Source of the DNA: Vreelandella rituensis
GTDB taxonomy: Bacteria > Pseudomonadota > Gammaproteobacteria > Pseudomonadales > Halomonadaceae
DNA length: 43,509 nt
Assembly (NCBI RefSeq): GCF_003336665.1
Contig: NZ_QPIJ01000041.1
Location: 1-43,509, forward strand
Reading direction: 5' to 3'
In this document: piece after piece, positions 1-8,122 of the stretch
How positions within the stretch are numbered: position 1 is the first letter of the stretch
Layout of the letters: every line of letters begins with the position of its first letter
Notes under the pieces: generated by a model
What the model saw: only the letters and a program-made list of their open reading frames with translations
What the model was told of the DNA's origin: nothing
The model's database searches: none
Made by a program: the position numbers and the translations under genes

Positions 1-329
1 GCAAAGCCAGCGCGCTTGATCTGGATGCGATGCCTGTCTATGAAAAAGGACAGACGGAAAAATACCGGTTCAGCGGACGGCGAGTAAAACGAGGTCTCTA
101 CCGTGCCTCCCAAGGTCGGCTTATCAATGCCGACGTGAACGGTAGCGCGAATATCATGCGAAAAGTAATCGGTGATGCGTGGGTCACCGCCCATCTCAAA
201 GCCGGTAAGGGCGTTGTGGACACGCCCATGTCAATTACGCACATTGATCACCAATTGACATTAGAAGCTCGCCAACGAGCGAGTGAAACCACGTCTAACG
301 GCGCAGCCGCTTAGGCGGGGTAGTTCATA
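1..329 (+). mobile_element. Partial IS200/IS605-type tnpB element, right part only
   Basis: The window opens inside a TnpB gene. Downstream, the region after the tnpB stop holds short inverted repeats (GCTCG/CGAGC near 268-282; GCCGC/GCGG around the stop codon) and runs to a sequence GGGGTAGTTCA near 317-328, which resembles the right end and guide-RNA scaffold of IS200/IS605 elements. The exact terminus is not provable from one copy. No tnpA is visible. The left part of the element lies outside the window. Confidence 0.5.
3..314 (+). CDS. tnpB: TnpB-family RNA-guided nuclease, C-terminal fragment (cut by window edge)
   Basis: This is the C-terminal part of an IS200/IS605 OrfB (TnpB) protein, the RNA-guided DNA nuclease ancestral to Cas12. 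The frame is open from base 3, so the coding sequence begins upstream of the window and the ATG at 30 is internal. Recognisable is the stretch RRVKRGLYRASQG followed by LINADVNGSANIMRK, the conserved end of the RuvC-like fold in which the Asp of ADVNGS is the third catalytic acidic residue. The tail after this motif (about 50 residues) is variable and rich in Ala, Thr and Ser. The zinc-ribbon Cys pairs normally just upstream are not in view. Family assignment is secure; activity cannot be judged from the fragment. Confidence 0.8.
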   Translation, partial: KASALDLDAMPVYEKGQTEKYRFSGRRVKRGLYRASQGRLINADVNGSANIMRKVIGDAWVTAHLKAGKGVVDTPMSITHIDHQLTLEARQRASETTSNGAAA

Positions 330-464
330 ACTTAAACATAGAGTGAGAGAGTGTCTGATTACCCGCCAGTGCGCAAGATTCGGGTCGGCACTCAGGCCTT
401 GATCGCTTAGGCTGGCAGTATCAGCACATGGACAATCCATAACGCGGCGGTGAGTGAGGCGAAA

Positions 465-1328
465 ATGAACGATTATGCGCGTATCGAAAAAGCCATGGCC
501 TATATGGTGGCCCATGCGGCAGCGCAGCCTCAGCTGGAAACGGTAGCTGCTCACGTTCATTTAAGTGCTTTTCACTTCCAGCGGCTGTTCTGTCGTTATG
601 TGGGTATTAGCCCCAAACGCTTTTTGCAGGCGCTCACCTTGGAGCGGGGCAAGCAGCTGATGCAGTCATCCTCCTCGCAGCTGGATATCGCTCATACATT
701 GGGGCTAAGCGGCGGTTCTAGGCTTTACGATCACTTTGTGCAGCTAGAGGCGGTCACTCCCGGCGAGTATAAGCGCCAGGGTGAGGGGGTGGAGGTCGCT
801 TACGGCATTCATGAAACGCCGTTAGGCAGTATGTTCGTCGCGGTAACGCCCCGGGGTATCTGCCGGATGGGGTTTGTCGATGCGACCAGTGCCGAAGAGC
901 TGTTAGCACGGCTCGCCAAACAGTGGCCGCAAAGTGCTCTGCACTACCGCCCTGAGGCTACCGGCTACGCGGTGGAGGCGCTGTTTGCAAAGCCAGGAGA
1001 GAGAGCCGCTTCTTTGTCGTTGCACGTGTCCGGCACGAATTTCCAAATAGCGGTGTGGCGTGCACTGCTGACGATTCCCGACGGTCAACTGGCCAGCTAC
1101 TCCCGTATCGCCCAAGCGCTGGGTACACCTAAATCGTCGCGGGCGGTGGGTAATGCGGTGGGCGCTAACCCAATCGCGCTGTGGATTCCCTGCCATCGGG
1201 TGATCCAACAAAGCGGTGCATTGGGCGGCTACCGCTGGGGTGTGGCGAAAAAGCAGATGGTGCAAGCTTGGGAACTGGCGTATCACTCAATGCTGTTAGC
1301 TGAAGAAGAACCGCCCGCTAACGCTTGA
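465..1328 (+). CDS. AraC-type HTH fused to methylated-DNA--protein-cysteine S-methyltransferase (Ada-like)
   Basis: A DNA-repair and probable regulatory protein. The first ~100 residues form an AraC/XylS helix-turn-helix domain (AYMVAHAAAQPQLE, then FQRLFCRYVGISPKRFLQ). Residues ~115-275 form an O6-alkylguanine-DNA alkyltransferase domain with the active-site motif IPCHRVI; the acceptor Cys is residue 243, and the following GALGGYRWGVAKK is the usual family continuation. It removes alkyl groups from O6-alkylguanine by irreversible transfer to that Cys. Unlike E. coli Ada it lacks the N-terminal zinc-binding phosphotriester-repair domain. The ATG at 465 is preferred because family members start close to this HTH; a GTG at 450 would add five residues. 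The gene stands alone between a tnpB remnant and a convergent DUF503 gene. Confidence 0.88.
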   Translation: MNDYARIEKAMAYMVAHAAAQPQLETVAAHVHLSAFHFQRLFCRYVGISPKRFLQALTLERGKQLMQSSSSQLDIAHTLGLSGGSRLYDHFVQLEAVTPGEYKRQGEGVEVAYGIHETPLGSMFVAVTPRGICRMGFVDATSAEELLARLAKQWPQSALHYRPEATGYAVEALFAKPGERAASLSLHVSGTNFQIAVWRALLTIPDGQLASYSRIAQALGTPKSSRAVGNAVGANPIALWIPCHRVIQQSGALGGYRWGVAKKQMVQAWELAYHSMLLAEEEPPANA

Positions 1329-1408
1329 GTACCCGTCTGGATATGGCGTTTAACTCATGCGGGCGCCGCCGGCCTATCTGTTCAGCCTTTGGTCCCTAAA
1401 CAGCGTCG

Positions 1409-1690
1409 CTAGAGTATCTCTCGGGTCACATCGAGCATTCGACCGTCGACCGTTCGCTGAATTTTGTCTTCTATCTCGCTACACAGGGATTCGACCTTTT
1501 GTGGCGAGGTGGCGGCCACCACGAAGGTCCATTCGCTGGCGTCGAGTTTGTCATGGTCGCCACTTTCGCAAACGGCGATGGAGGGGTTGCGCCCGAAACG
1601 TTCGTGAAGCCCGCCGACACGTTGACGTTTTTCCTTGAGTGAACCGCATCCCGGCAGGGAAATTTTCATGGTGAGGATGCTGATATGCAT
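1409..1690 (-). CDS. DUF503 family protein (YlxP-like)
   Basis: A small protein of 93 residues beginning MHISILTMKISLPGCGSLKEKR, the typical start of DUF503/YlxP proteins (a small ferredoxin-like fold; members are often near ribosome-assembly genes, function poorly known). The frame is open further upstream, but the ATG at 1690 is chosen because the family begins here and a good ribosome-binding sequence (AAAGGGG) precedes it. The protein continues with VGGLHERFGRNPSIAVCESGDHDKL and ends LDVTREIL. It is transcribed opposite to the next gene, sharing a 168-bp intergenic region with it. Role in this organism is unknown. Confidence 0.75.
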   Translation of the reverse strand: MHISILTMKISLPGCGSLKEKRQRVGGLHERFGRNPSIAVCESGDHDKLDASEWTFVVAATSPQKVESLCSEIEDKIQRTVDGRMLDVTREIL

Positions 1691-1858
1691 AGGTGTTGCC
1701 CCTTTGAAGGATAAGTTGCGTGTCTCGATTACCCGATGCCAGTAGCCGCTGATTTTCCCGGCCGAAACCCGTTCAATGGATATGCTAGGCTTTGCCTTTT
1801 GGCAGGGCATGCCGTTATGCCATTGCGTACTGTTAAGCCCGTTATTGAAGGTAATCCC

Positions 1859-2425
1859 ATGAAAGTGATACATGTCAAAGCCGTGAAACAACGTGAGGCT
1901 TGCCTGGCGCGTTTATGTGCCGAAGTTTATGGCCAGCAAGCGGGGTTGACGCCATTGGTGATCTTCGCGGGCACAAGGCGCGTATTGTTCGCCCAAGAAG
2001 CCGCCCGCTTGCTGGCGCTGGTGGATAACCAGGGTGCTCCCCAAGCGCTAGCATTACTGGTGCTGGATGAAGCGGGAGAGGGCATGACCGTGCGGCTTTC
2101 CTGTTCGTTGAATAATGACATTGAGGCGCGGCGGCGGCTGATCAAGGAACTCTCGCTCAAGGCACCGCTGCGTGTCGAGATCGACGACCCGTATGATGAA
2201 GCTTTCTACCAATCCTGTGGCTTGACGCGTTGGTTTGATGGCCCGGATAACCAGCGAATTGGTCTCGGCGCGAAGCATCCTGCAAGCGATGCCAGCGAAT
2301 TGACCAATACCTTGAGTATCGATGAACAGGCCATCCTGCGGAGTTTCAAACACGACGCTAAGAGTTTCGAGGAAGATAAACAGCGGTTTGTCGAAGGGTT
2401 AGCAGCGTTTCCTGAGACACTTTAG
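1859..2425 (+). CDS. Conserved-looking hypothetical protein, possibly GNAT-like
   Basis: A 188-residue soluble protein without signal peptide or membrane segments. The start at MKVIHVKAV is chosen because GAAGG precedes it; an upstream ATG at 1736 would add a segment overlapping the probable promoter region. The middle is Ala/Leu-rich, and the segment DDPYDEAFYQSCGLTRWFDG resembles the end of GNAT acetyltransferase folds, where a FY..CGF-type motif is common. No acetyl-CoA pyrophosphate loop (R/QxxGxG/A) can be pointed to with confidence, so this is only a suggestion. The C-terminus is charged (HDAKSFEEDKQRF). It is divergent from the DUF503 gene. I cannot assign a function. Confidence 0.6.
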   Translation: MKVIHVKAVKQREACLARLCAEVYGQQAGLTPLVIFAGTRRVLFAQEAARLLALVDNQGAPQALALLVLDEAGEGMTVRLSCSLNNDIEARRRLIKELSLKAPLRVEIDDPYDEAFYQSCGLTRWFDGPDNQRIGLGAKHPASDASELTNTLSIDEQAILRSFKHDAKSFEEDKQRFVEGLAAFPETL

Positions 2426-2485
2426 GCGCTTATTCCTACTTTCTGCGACCAAAGAATGACGTATACGTAAAGCGCAGCAACGACC

Positions 2486-2554
2486 GGGCGGGTTTGGATA
2501 AAAGCCCGCTTTATATAGCTATATTTCTATAAAAAGCCGCTATTTAGCTGCTTT
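2486..2554 (+). terminator. Two hairpins downstream of the hypothetical gene
   Basis: Within the ~300-bp gap between the hypothetical gene and the permease gene there are two imperfect stem-loops. One (about 2489-2512) pairs GCGGG-TTT with AAAGCCCGC around a GGATA loop. The second (about 2531-2554) pairs AAAAGCCGC with GCTGCTTTT around TATTTA and ends in four T. They could terminate transcription of the upstream gene. Nothing else is recognised in 2426-2724 apart from the leader of the next gene. Confidence 0.35.
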
Positions 2555-2724
2555 TGTCCATGTTTGATCCTCGCCTGCCCGGTTCTCGGCAGCAGTCTTC
2601 GGGTAGCGTTTGTCTAAAGGTCGAATGTCGTCTTTTTAGCTGACCGCGTAAAACAGCACTCACTCAACAAGAACAAAACAATGGAGGTACACCGATAAAC
2701 AAACAGAATGTGTGAGGTAACGAC

Positions 2725-4143
2725 GTGCTGCAGAAACGCAAATACGGGGAAGAGCATCCCTATTGGCCACTCGGCCCATTCAAGCTCCGCCTGCCGTTTA
2801 TCCATTTCCGCTGGGAAATTCCTGAAACCATCCAGGCACTGGTGATGTTCGTCATCGGTCTGGGCATGATTCCGCTGCTGGAACAATATCTGGGTCTGCC
2901 TTATGAGGTGGCGCTGGCCTATGTCGTGGTTTGTGGGGTGGGCTTCATGCTGCCGCCCTTGCTGGGCGTGCCTTTCATTGCGGGATGGATCACCCCGGCT
3001 ATCCCGGTGGTACTGCTGTTTGTCGGCCAGTTCGAACCCGGCCCAGAAGCGATTCGTGCCATGGTGGCGCTGCAATTGATGGTCACCGCTATCTTCCTGA
3101 TCATGGCGGTCACTCGGTTGGGTTCCAAGCTGGTCAATAATGTGCCTGATTCGATCAAGGCCGGGATATTGCTGGGAGCAGGTATCGCCGCCATCAGTGG
3201 CGAAATCAGCGTGGGTGGACGTCTGCATACCACGCCGATTTCACTGGGCATTGGCGGGCTGGTGACGTTGTACGTACTGTTTTCGTTGTCGTTTCGCGAC
3301 ATGACCGAGAAGTATCGCTGGGCGCGCAATATTGCCTCTTATGGGATGGTGCCGGGAATGCTGGTGACCATGGCGATTGGCTGGGGCGTGGCGGAATACC
3401 CCTTGCCCACCGTCGAGTGGGGCTTCGAGGCACCGGATTTTGCGGGTATCTGGGCCTATCTGCCGTTCAGCATCGGCTTCCCCGGCGTCAGCCTGCTGGT
3501 GGCGGCGATTCCCACCGCCATCATTGCTTACATCATTGCTTTTGGCGACATCATCGTCGGCCAGACATTGTTGAAACGTGTCGATCATTTGCGCCCGGAT
3601 GAAAAGATTGAAGTGAATATCGACCGGGTCCACCTGATCACCGGGCTGCGCAACCTCATGCACTCTCTACTGGCGCCGTATCCCGGCCTGGCCGGTCCGT
3701 TGTTCACCGGGGCCATGGCGACGGTTGCCGAGCGTTATCGCTATGGTCGCAAGGCAATGGATACCATCTATTCGGGTGCGTCGGTCTTCTGGATCGTGGG
3801 CTTTCTGGCGCTGTTCATGCTGCCGTTGGTGACGTTGTTCCGCCCGGTACTGCCTATTGCGCTTTCCATCACCTTGTTGATTACCGGCTATCTATGCATT
3901 GCGGTAGCGGTCGAGCAGATCAAGAATGCCACCGCCATGGGCGTGGCGGGTATCATGGGCGTGGTGCTGGCCACTCATGGCGCAGCCTGGGGGCTGGGTG
4001 TCGGGCTGGCGCTGTATTTCTTGATCGAGCATCGCACCCGAGCCAACCAGGCGGGAGCGGCCCTGGATGAAGAGCCGATCCATGTCGAGGATGACATGGC
4101 GGTTGAAGAAAGTTCCGAAGGAAATGCGCAAGACGCGCGTTGA
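2725..4143 (+). CDS. Multi-pass inner-membrane permease, xanthine/uracil (NCS2)-like or SulP-like
   Basis: A 472-residue integral membrane protein with about 12 hydrophobic segments from residue ~33 (IQALVMFVIGLGMIPLL) to ~435 (GAAWGLGVGLALYFLIE). The general pattern, with Gly/Pro-rich segments such as SLLVAAIPTAIIAYIIAFGD and the cytoplasmic stretch ending HLITGLRNLMHSLLAPYPGLAGP, resembles the 7+7 fold of nucleobase/ascorbate and SulP/SLC26 transporters. The substrate cannot be deduced. The start is a GTG with GAGG eight bases upstream. The C-terminal tail of ~35 residues is hydrophilic and acidic (EEPIHVEDDMAVEESSE). The gene is alone and ends in a strong terminator. Confidence 0.7.
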   Translation: MLQKRKYGEEHPYWPLGPFKLRLPFIHFRWEIPETIQALVMFVIGLGMIPLLEQYLGLPYEVALAYVVVCGVGFMLPPLLGVPFIAGWITPAIPVVLLFVGQFEPGPEAIRAMVALQLMVTAIFLIMAVTRLGSKLVNNVPDSIKAGILLGAGIAAISGEISVGGRLHTTPISLGIGGLVTLYVLFSLSFRDMTEKYRWARNIASYGMVPGMLVTMAIGWGVAEYPLPTVEWGFEAPDFAGIWAYLPFSIGFPGVSLLVAAIPTAIIAYIIAFGDIIVGQTLLKRVDHLRPDEKIEVNIDRVHLITGLRNLMHSLLAPYPGLAGPLFTGAMATVAERYRYGRKAMDTIYSGASVFWIVGFLALFMLPLVTLFRPVLPIALSITLLITGYLCIAVAVEQIKNATAMGVAGIMGVVLATHGAAWGLGVGLALYFLIEHRTRANQAGAALDEEPIHVEDDMAVEESSEGNAQDAR

Positions 4144-4166
4144 TCTCAACCACAGTCAGGTCCGAT

Positions 4167-4204
4167 ATTGCCCCCGCTCGAATACCGAGCGGGGGCAATT
4201 TTTT
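4167..4204 (+). terminator. Rho-independent terminator of the permease gene
   Basis: A perfect 14-bp stem (ATTGCCCCCGCTCG / CGAGCGGGGGCAAT, 4167-4180 and 4186-4199) with a five-base loop is followed by a run of six T. It lies just downstream of the permease stop and before the convergent pncB gene. Confidence 0.93.
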
Positions 4205-4231
4205 AGTCAGCGCTCCAAGCCCCCGGCTTAC

Positions 4232-5581
4232 TCAAGAAAGCGCCTCGACAAGACGGCTAAGTTCATCGCTGAGTTCCACCGGATAATCGGTTGCGCCCTC
4301 CTCAAGTTCTTTCATCGCATCGGGCATGTCCTTCAATGCAGCCTGGACCCGTTCTCGAGCGCTATCCGCCAAGGCCATGGCCTCATCGTCGAGGCGGCCA
4401 TTGTTGACCAACTGCACCAGCAGGGCTTCGCCATCGGTCCGCTTTTCATCTCGGCAGGCAATGATATCCCCGGCATAGCGGCCCCGGGCATCGCGTCTCC
4501 GGTAGACCTGCTTACGCCCCGGCAGATTGATCTTGCCGCTGGAATGCTTGACCCGAGGACGTTCGGCGTATTCCACCAACTTGTAGGAAAGGTCGATCAC
4601 CGGGGCATCCGCAGCAACCCCCATTTGCGTGCCGACACCGAAGGCATCGATGGGCGCACGGTCCTTGAGTAGTGCCTGAATCTTGTATTCATCGAGCCCG
4701 CTGCTGGCGATGATCTTTATCGTCTGATAACCGGCTTCATCCAGCATGGCCCTTGAACGATGCGCCAGATCGCCCAGATCACCGGAATCAAGACGCACGC
4801 CACTGACCTTGAGTTCGGGTTCTTCATCCATCAGTTCGATGACCATCTGCACACCTTTCAAGGTGTCGTGGGTATCCACCAGCAAAACGGTTTCAGGGTA
4901 TTGCCTAGCGAAGGTGCGAAAGGCTTCGCGTTCATCATCGTGAGCGAGAATATAGCTATGTGCCATGGTGCCGTTCAGTGCCAGGCCATGGCGCAGCCCA
5001 CCCAGTACATTGCTGGTGGCGGCGATACCGGCGGTGCGATAGGCACGCACCCCGCGCATGGCCGCATCCACGCCGTGCATGCGGCGCATGCCGAAATCCA
5101 CCACCGGGCGATCGTCGGCGGCCATGGCGATGCGCACCGCTTTGGACGCCAGCACGGTTTCCGGTTGCACCAGGTTCATGATCAGGCTTTCCAGCAATTG
5201 GGCCTCCGCAATGGGCGCGTCCACTTCTAGAAAGGGTTCGTTCTCAAACACCGGCGTGCCTTCCGGCAGGGTCCAGATATCGCCACTGAAACGAAATGCT
5301 TCCAGCCATTCGAGAAAGCCATCATCGAATTTTCCGGTACCAGCGAGACGTTCCAGGTTTGCTTGGCTGAAACGCAATTGACTGACCAACGCTGCGGCAT
5401 GTTGTTGGCCGCAGGCCAGCATGAAGCGTCGCGAGGGCGGAAGCTTGCGAAAGAACAGGCTGAACGTGGCCCATTCCTGCATGGACTCCTTCCAGTAGGC
5501 CTGGACCATGGTCAGCTGATAAAGGTCTGTCAGTAACAGGAGGTCATTGTCTTCGACCTGGGCGGGAACCGGTTCGCTCAT
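4232..5581 (-). CDS. pncB: Nicotinate phosphoribosyltransferase
   Basis: Converts nicotinate and phosphoribosyl pyrophosphate to nicotinate mononucleotide, the committed step of the Preiss-Handler NAD salvage route (cytoplasmic). The 449-residue length fits the family. Family features are the N-terminal LLLLTDLYQLTMVQAYW, the GVRLDSGDLGDLA substrate-binding region, and the following IIASSGLDEYKIQAL and GVGTQMGVAADAP phosphate-binding segments. Its ATG overlaps the TGA of pncA by four bases (ATGA), so the two genes are translationally coupled, with PncA supplying nicotinate to PncB. The C-terminus (~residue 400 onward) is a helical acidic tail. Confidence 0.93.
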   Translation of the reverse strand: MSEPVPAQVEDNDLLLLTDLYQLTMVQAYWKESMQEWATFSLFFRKLPPSRRFMLACGQQHAAALVSQLRFSQANLERLAGTGKFDDGFLEWLEAFRFSGDIWTLPEGTPVFENEPFLEVDAPIAEAQLLESLIMNLVQPETVLASKAVRIAMAADDRPVVDFGMRRMHGVDAAMRGVRAYRTAGIAATSNVLGGLRHGLALNGTMAHSYILAHDDEREAFRTFARQYPETVLLVDTHDTLKGVQMVIELMDEEPELKVSGVRLDSGDLGDLAHRSRAMLDEAGYQTIKIIASSGLDEYKIQALLKDRAPIDAFGVGTQMGVAADAPVIDLSYKLVEYAERPRVKHSSGKINLPGRKQVYRRRDARGRYAGDIIACRDEKRTDGEALLVQLVNNGRLDDEAMALADSARERVQAALKDMPDAMKELEEGATDYPVELSDELSRLVEALS

Positions 5582-6144
5582 GCTTGTACCTCAATGCCGA
5601 TATCCTGAAGCTCGCGTGTGCAGTTGTCCCGGGCCTCGGGGGCCACCGGTTCGGTGAGTTCCGCCAGCAGAAGCACCTCGAAGCCTTCTTTGTGTGCATC
5701 CTTGGCGGTAGCTTGCACACAGACATCCATGGCCAAGCCACACACAATCACGCGTTTGATGGTTTTTTCACGCAGATAATTGCCCAGTCCGGTGCCGTCG
5801 AAGGCGGAATAGGCATCGGCATCGAAGGCGGTGGCCTTGCTGACGCGGATAACGTCGGAAGGGACGGCGAGGCCGGGATGAAAGGCGGCACCGGGCGTAT
5901 CCTGAACGCAGTGGGGCGGCCATTCTCCGCCACGATGCTCGAAGCTGACATGATCGACCGGATGCCAGTCGCGTGAAGCGAACACCATGGCGCCGGCCTT
6001 GCGCGCCTTCATGATCTCCGCGTTAATCCCGGGTACCAGCGCAGCGCCACCTTCTACCGCCAAGGCACCGCCTTCGCAGAAGTCGTTTTGCATGTCCACT
6101 ACCAGCAAGGCGTCTTGAGGTGCATAGTCGACTTGCGTCGGCAT
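5578..6144 (-). CDS. pncA: Nicotinamidase (pyrazinamidase)
   Basis: Deamidates nicotinamide to nicotinate for NAD salvage. The 188-residue isochorismatase-fold protein shows the catalytic triad Asp17 (VVDMQNDF), Lys103 (VSKAT) and Cys142 (CGLAMDVCV), and the metal ligands Asp59, His61 (SRDWHP) and His78 (PPHCV). The start at 6144 is chosen over the longer open frame because a strong GGAGG lies just upstream and the protein begins at the family position. It is the first gene of a two-gene operon with pncB and is divergent from zwf across a ~180-bp intergenic region. Confidence 0.93.
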   Translation of the reverse strand: MPTQVDYAPQDALLVVDMQNDFCEGGALAVEGGAALVPGINAEIMKARKAGAMVFASRDWHPVDHVSFEHRGGEWPPHCVQDTPGAAFHPGLAVPSDVIRVSKATAFDADAYSAFDGTGLGNYLREKTIKRVIVCGLAMDVCVQATAKDAHKEGFEVLLLAELTEPVAPEARDNCTRELQDIGIEVQA

Positions 6145-6324
6145 GGAAGACCTCCATAGTGTTTTTAGAAACAAGTACTCCTCAGCGTATGACCTGAACC
6201 GGGTTTTGTGTAGGTGAGATAACGATTTCGAGCCTGAATTCAAGTAATAGGTGCCGCGTCTCGATTGAGTTGCGAAGCGGTTGTGAGGTAATTTTCAATC
6301 TACTTGCATGGCAAGGGAGCCGAT

Positions 6325-7833
6325 ATGAATCAGCAAACTGCGCCTGAGGCACCTCGGCTGAAAGGGGTTCCGGAAGCAATCGATCTGGTGTTATTCGGTG
6401 CTCTGGGCGACTTGTCTCAGCACAAGCTTCTCCCGGCCCTTTATCAGCTTGACCGTGAACAATTGCTCGACGCCGATACTCGGCTGTTGGGCTTGGCCCG
6501 TCAGGCATTGGTGCTCGAAGGCTTCCGGGCCAGGGTGGAAAGCGTGCTGAGAACCCACGTGAAAGCCGAGGAACTTGACCCCGCCACGCTACAGCGTTTT
6601 CTGGGGCGGCTTGCCTATGGCCGGCTCGACTTTACCCAATTGGAAGGTTATACGGCGGTACGTGACTGGCGAGGGCGAGATGCGGCACGGCCGCTGGTGA
6701 TTTACCTGGCGGTCGGGGCGAGCCTTTACGGCGATATTTGCCACCATCTTCAGGCCAGCAACAGTGTGGATGACAATAGCCGAGTGGTGGTCGAAAAGCC
6801 GATCGGCCACGACCTGGCTTCCTCGGAAGCTATCAACGATGCCATCGCTGCGGTATTTCCGGAATCGCGCATCTATCGGATCGACCATTATCTGGGCAAG
6901 GAGACGGTACAGAACCTGATTGCGCTGCGTTTCGCCAACCCCTTGTTCGGCACCCAGTGGAACCAGAATCATATTTCCCACGTCGAGATAACCGTGGCTG
7001 AAAAAGTGGGTATTGAAGGCCGCTGGGGCTACTTCGACCAAGCCGGGCAGTTGCGCGATATGGTACAGAATCACCTTTTGCAGCTGTTGTGTCTTACCGC
7101 CATGGACCCGCCTTCCAGCCTTGATGCCGATGCCATCCGTGACGAAAAAGTGAAAGTGCTCAAGGCACTGAAGCCGGTAACGGGGGAGGCGCTAGGGCGC
7201 GATGTGGTGCGCGGCCAGTATATTGCCGGCTTCAGTGACGGTAAAAGCGTGCCGGGCTACCTGGAGGAAAAGGGCGCCAACACCGAAAGCCACACCGAAA
7301 CCTTCGTGGCCATGAAAACCGAAGTGGTCAATTGGCGGTGGGCGGGAGTGCCGTTCTACTTGCGTACCGGAAAACGGATGCCGGAAAAGTTGTCTCAGAT
7401 AGTGATCCATTTTCGCCAGCAACCGCACTACATCTTTGACCCCGACCAGCGCAACTTGGCGGCTAACAAGCTGATCATTCGGTTGCAGCCGGAAGAGGGT
7501 ATCGCCCTGCAAATACTCACCAAAGACAGCGGCTTGGATAAGGGCATGCGCCTGCGAACCGGCCCGTTGAACCTGGATTTCAACGATGCCTTTCCCAAGT
7601 CGCGGATTCCGGATGCTTATGAACGACTATTGCTGGAAGTGATGAAAGGGCAACAGTATCTATTCGTGCGCCGTGACGAAGTCGCCCACGCCTGGCGCTG
7701 GTGTGACCAGTTGATCACTGGATGGGAATCGCGTGAAACGCCGCCCCAGTGCTATCCGGCGGGCTCCTGGGGGCCGGTGGCTTCGATAGTCATGATCACT
7801 CAGGACAGGCGTAGTTGGTACGAGGACTATTGA
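6325..7833 (+). CDS. zwf: Glucose-6-phosphate 1-dehydrogenase
   Basis: Oxidises glucose 6-phosphate to 6-phosphogluconolactone with NAD(P)+, the entry to the Entner-Doudoroff and pentose phosphate pathways. The N-terminal nucleotide-binding loop reads [19 protein letters not shown] (usual form GASGDLxxRKL), and the active-site signature [14 protein letters not shown] is intact with its catalytic His. The protein has 502 residues, the normal length. The start at 6325 is chosen because AAGGGAG precedes it. The gene originally ran directly into pgl; an IscB element now begins two bases after the TGA stop. The pathway neighbours pgl and eda follow on the same strand and edd faces them. Confidence 0.95.
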   Translation: MNQQTAPEAPRLKGVPEAIDLVLFGALGDLSQHKLLPALYQLDREQLLDADTRLLGLARQALVLEGFRARVESVLRTHVKAEELDPATLQRFLGRLAYGRLDFTQLEGYTAVRDWRGRDAARPLVIYLAVGASLYGDICHHLQASNSVDDNSRVVVEKPIGHDLASSEAINDAIAAVFPESRIYRIDHYLGKETVQNLIALRFANPLFGTQWNQNHISHVEITVAEKVGIEGRWGYFDQAGQLRDMVQNHLLQLLCLTAMDPPSSLDADAIRDEKVKVLKALKPVTGEALGRDVVRGQYIAGFSDGKSVPGYLEEKGANTESHTETFVAMKTEVVNWRWAGVPFYLRTGKRMPEKLSQIVIHFRQQPHYIFDPDQRNLAANKLIIRLQPEEGIALQILTKDSGLDKGMRLRTGPLNLDFNDAFPKSRIPDAYERLLLEVMKGQQYLFVRRDEVAHAWRWCDQLITGWESRETPPQCYPAGSWGPVASIVMITQDRRSWYEDY

Positions 7834-7835
7834 GG

Positions 7836-8115
7836 TCAACTACCTCGCCCTAAAGGACGAGGCTTGTGAAAGCAAGCCCGGTTGACCAGGGAAAGCGGTA
7901 GCCAACCCGCTACGTTTGCAATAGGTCGTCAAGACCCACCGCCGAATGCTTCGCTCAGTTCGGCGCTCTGGAAGGTCAGGGTCATGCTGGTGAAAGGTAA
8001 AGCGCCGAAGGTTCTGGTCGCTACCGCAAGGTAGGAGCCGGTTGCAGACATTCCCGAGGGGAGACAGGTTGAAAGACCTGCGTCACCAGGCCCGTAAGGG
8101 TTCTATTTAAGAAGG
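7836..8115 (+). ncRNA. Omega RNA (HEARO RNA), guide RNA of IscB
   Basis: A ~280-base structured region upstream of iscB. It opens with a junction closed by GTCAAC (7835-7840) and GTTGAC (near 7882), enclosing the hairpins CCTCG/CGAGG and GCTTG/CAAGC, followed by further conserved-looking stems (AGCGGTAGCCAACCCGCT; the region around GGTCGTCAAGACC). It ends near the iscB ribosome-binding site. The same region is kept almost unchanged in the second copy although the ORF there is destroyed, which argues for RNA function. In known IscB systems the guide is the ~16 bases at the RNA 5' end, which here would be the 3' end of zwf (about 7820-7835). Confidence 0.75.
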
Positions 8116-8122
8116 AGATCGC

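Noticed and set aside
4167..4204. Bidirectional terminator for permease and pncB
   Set aside because: The T run exists only on the plus-strand side; no A run precedes the stem for the minus-strand gene.
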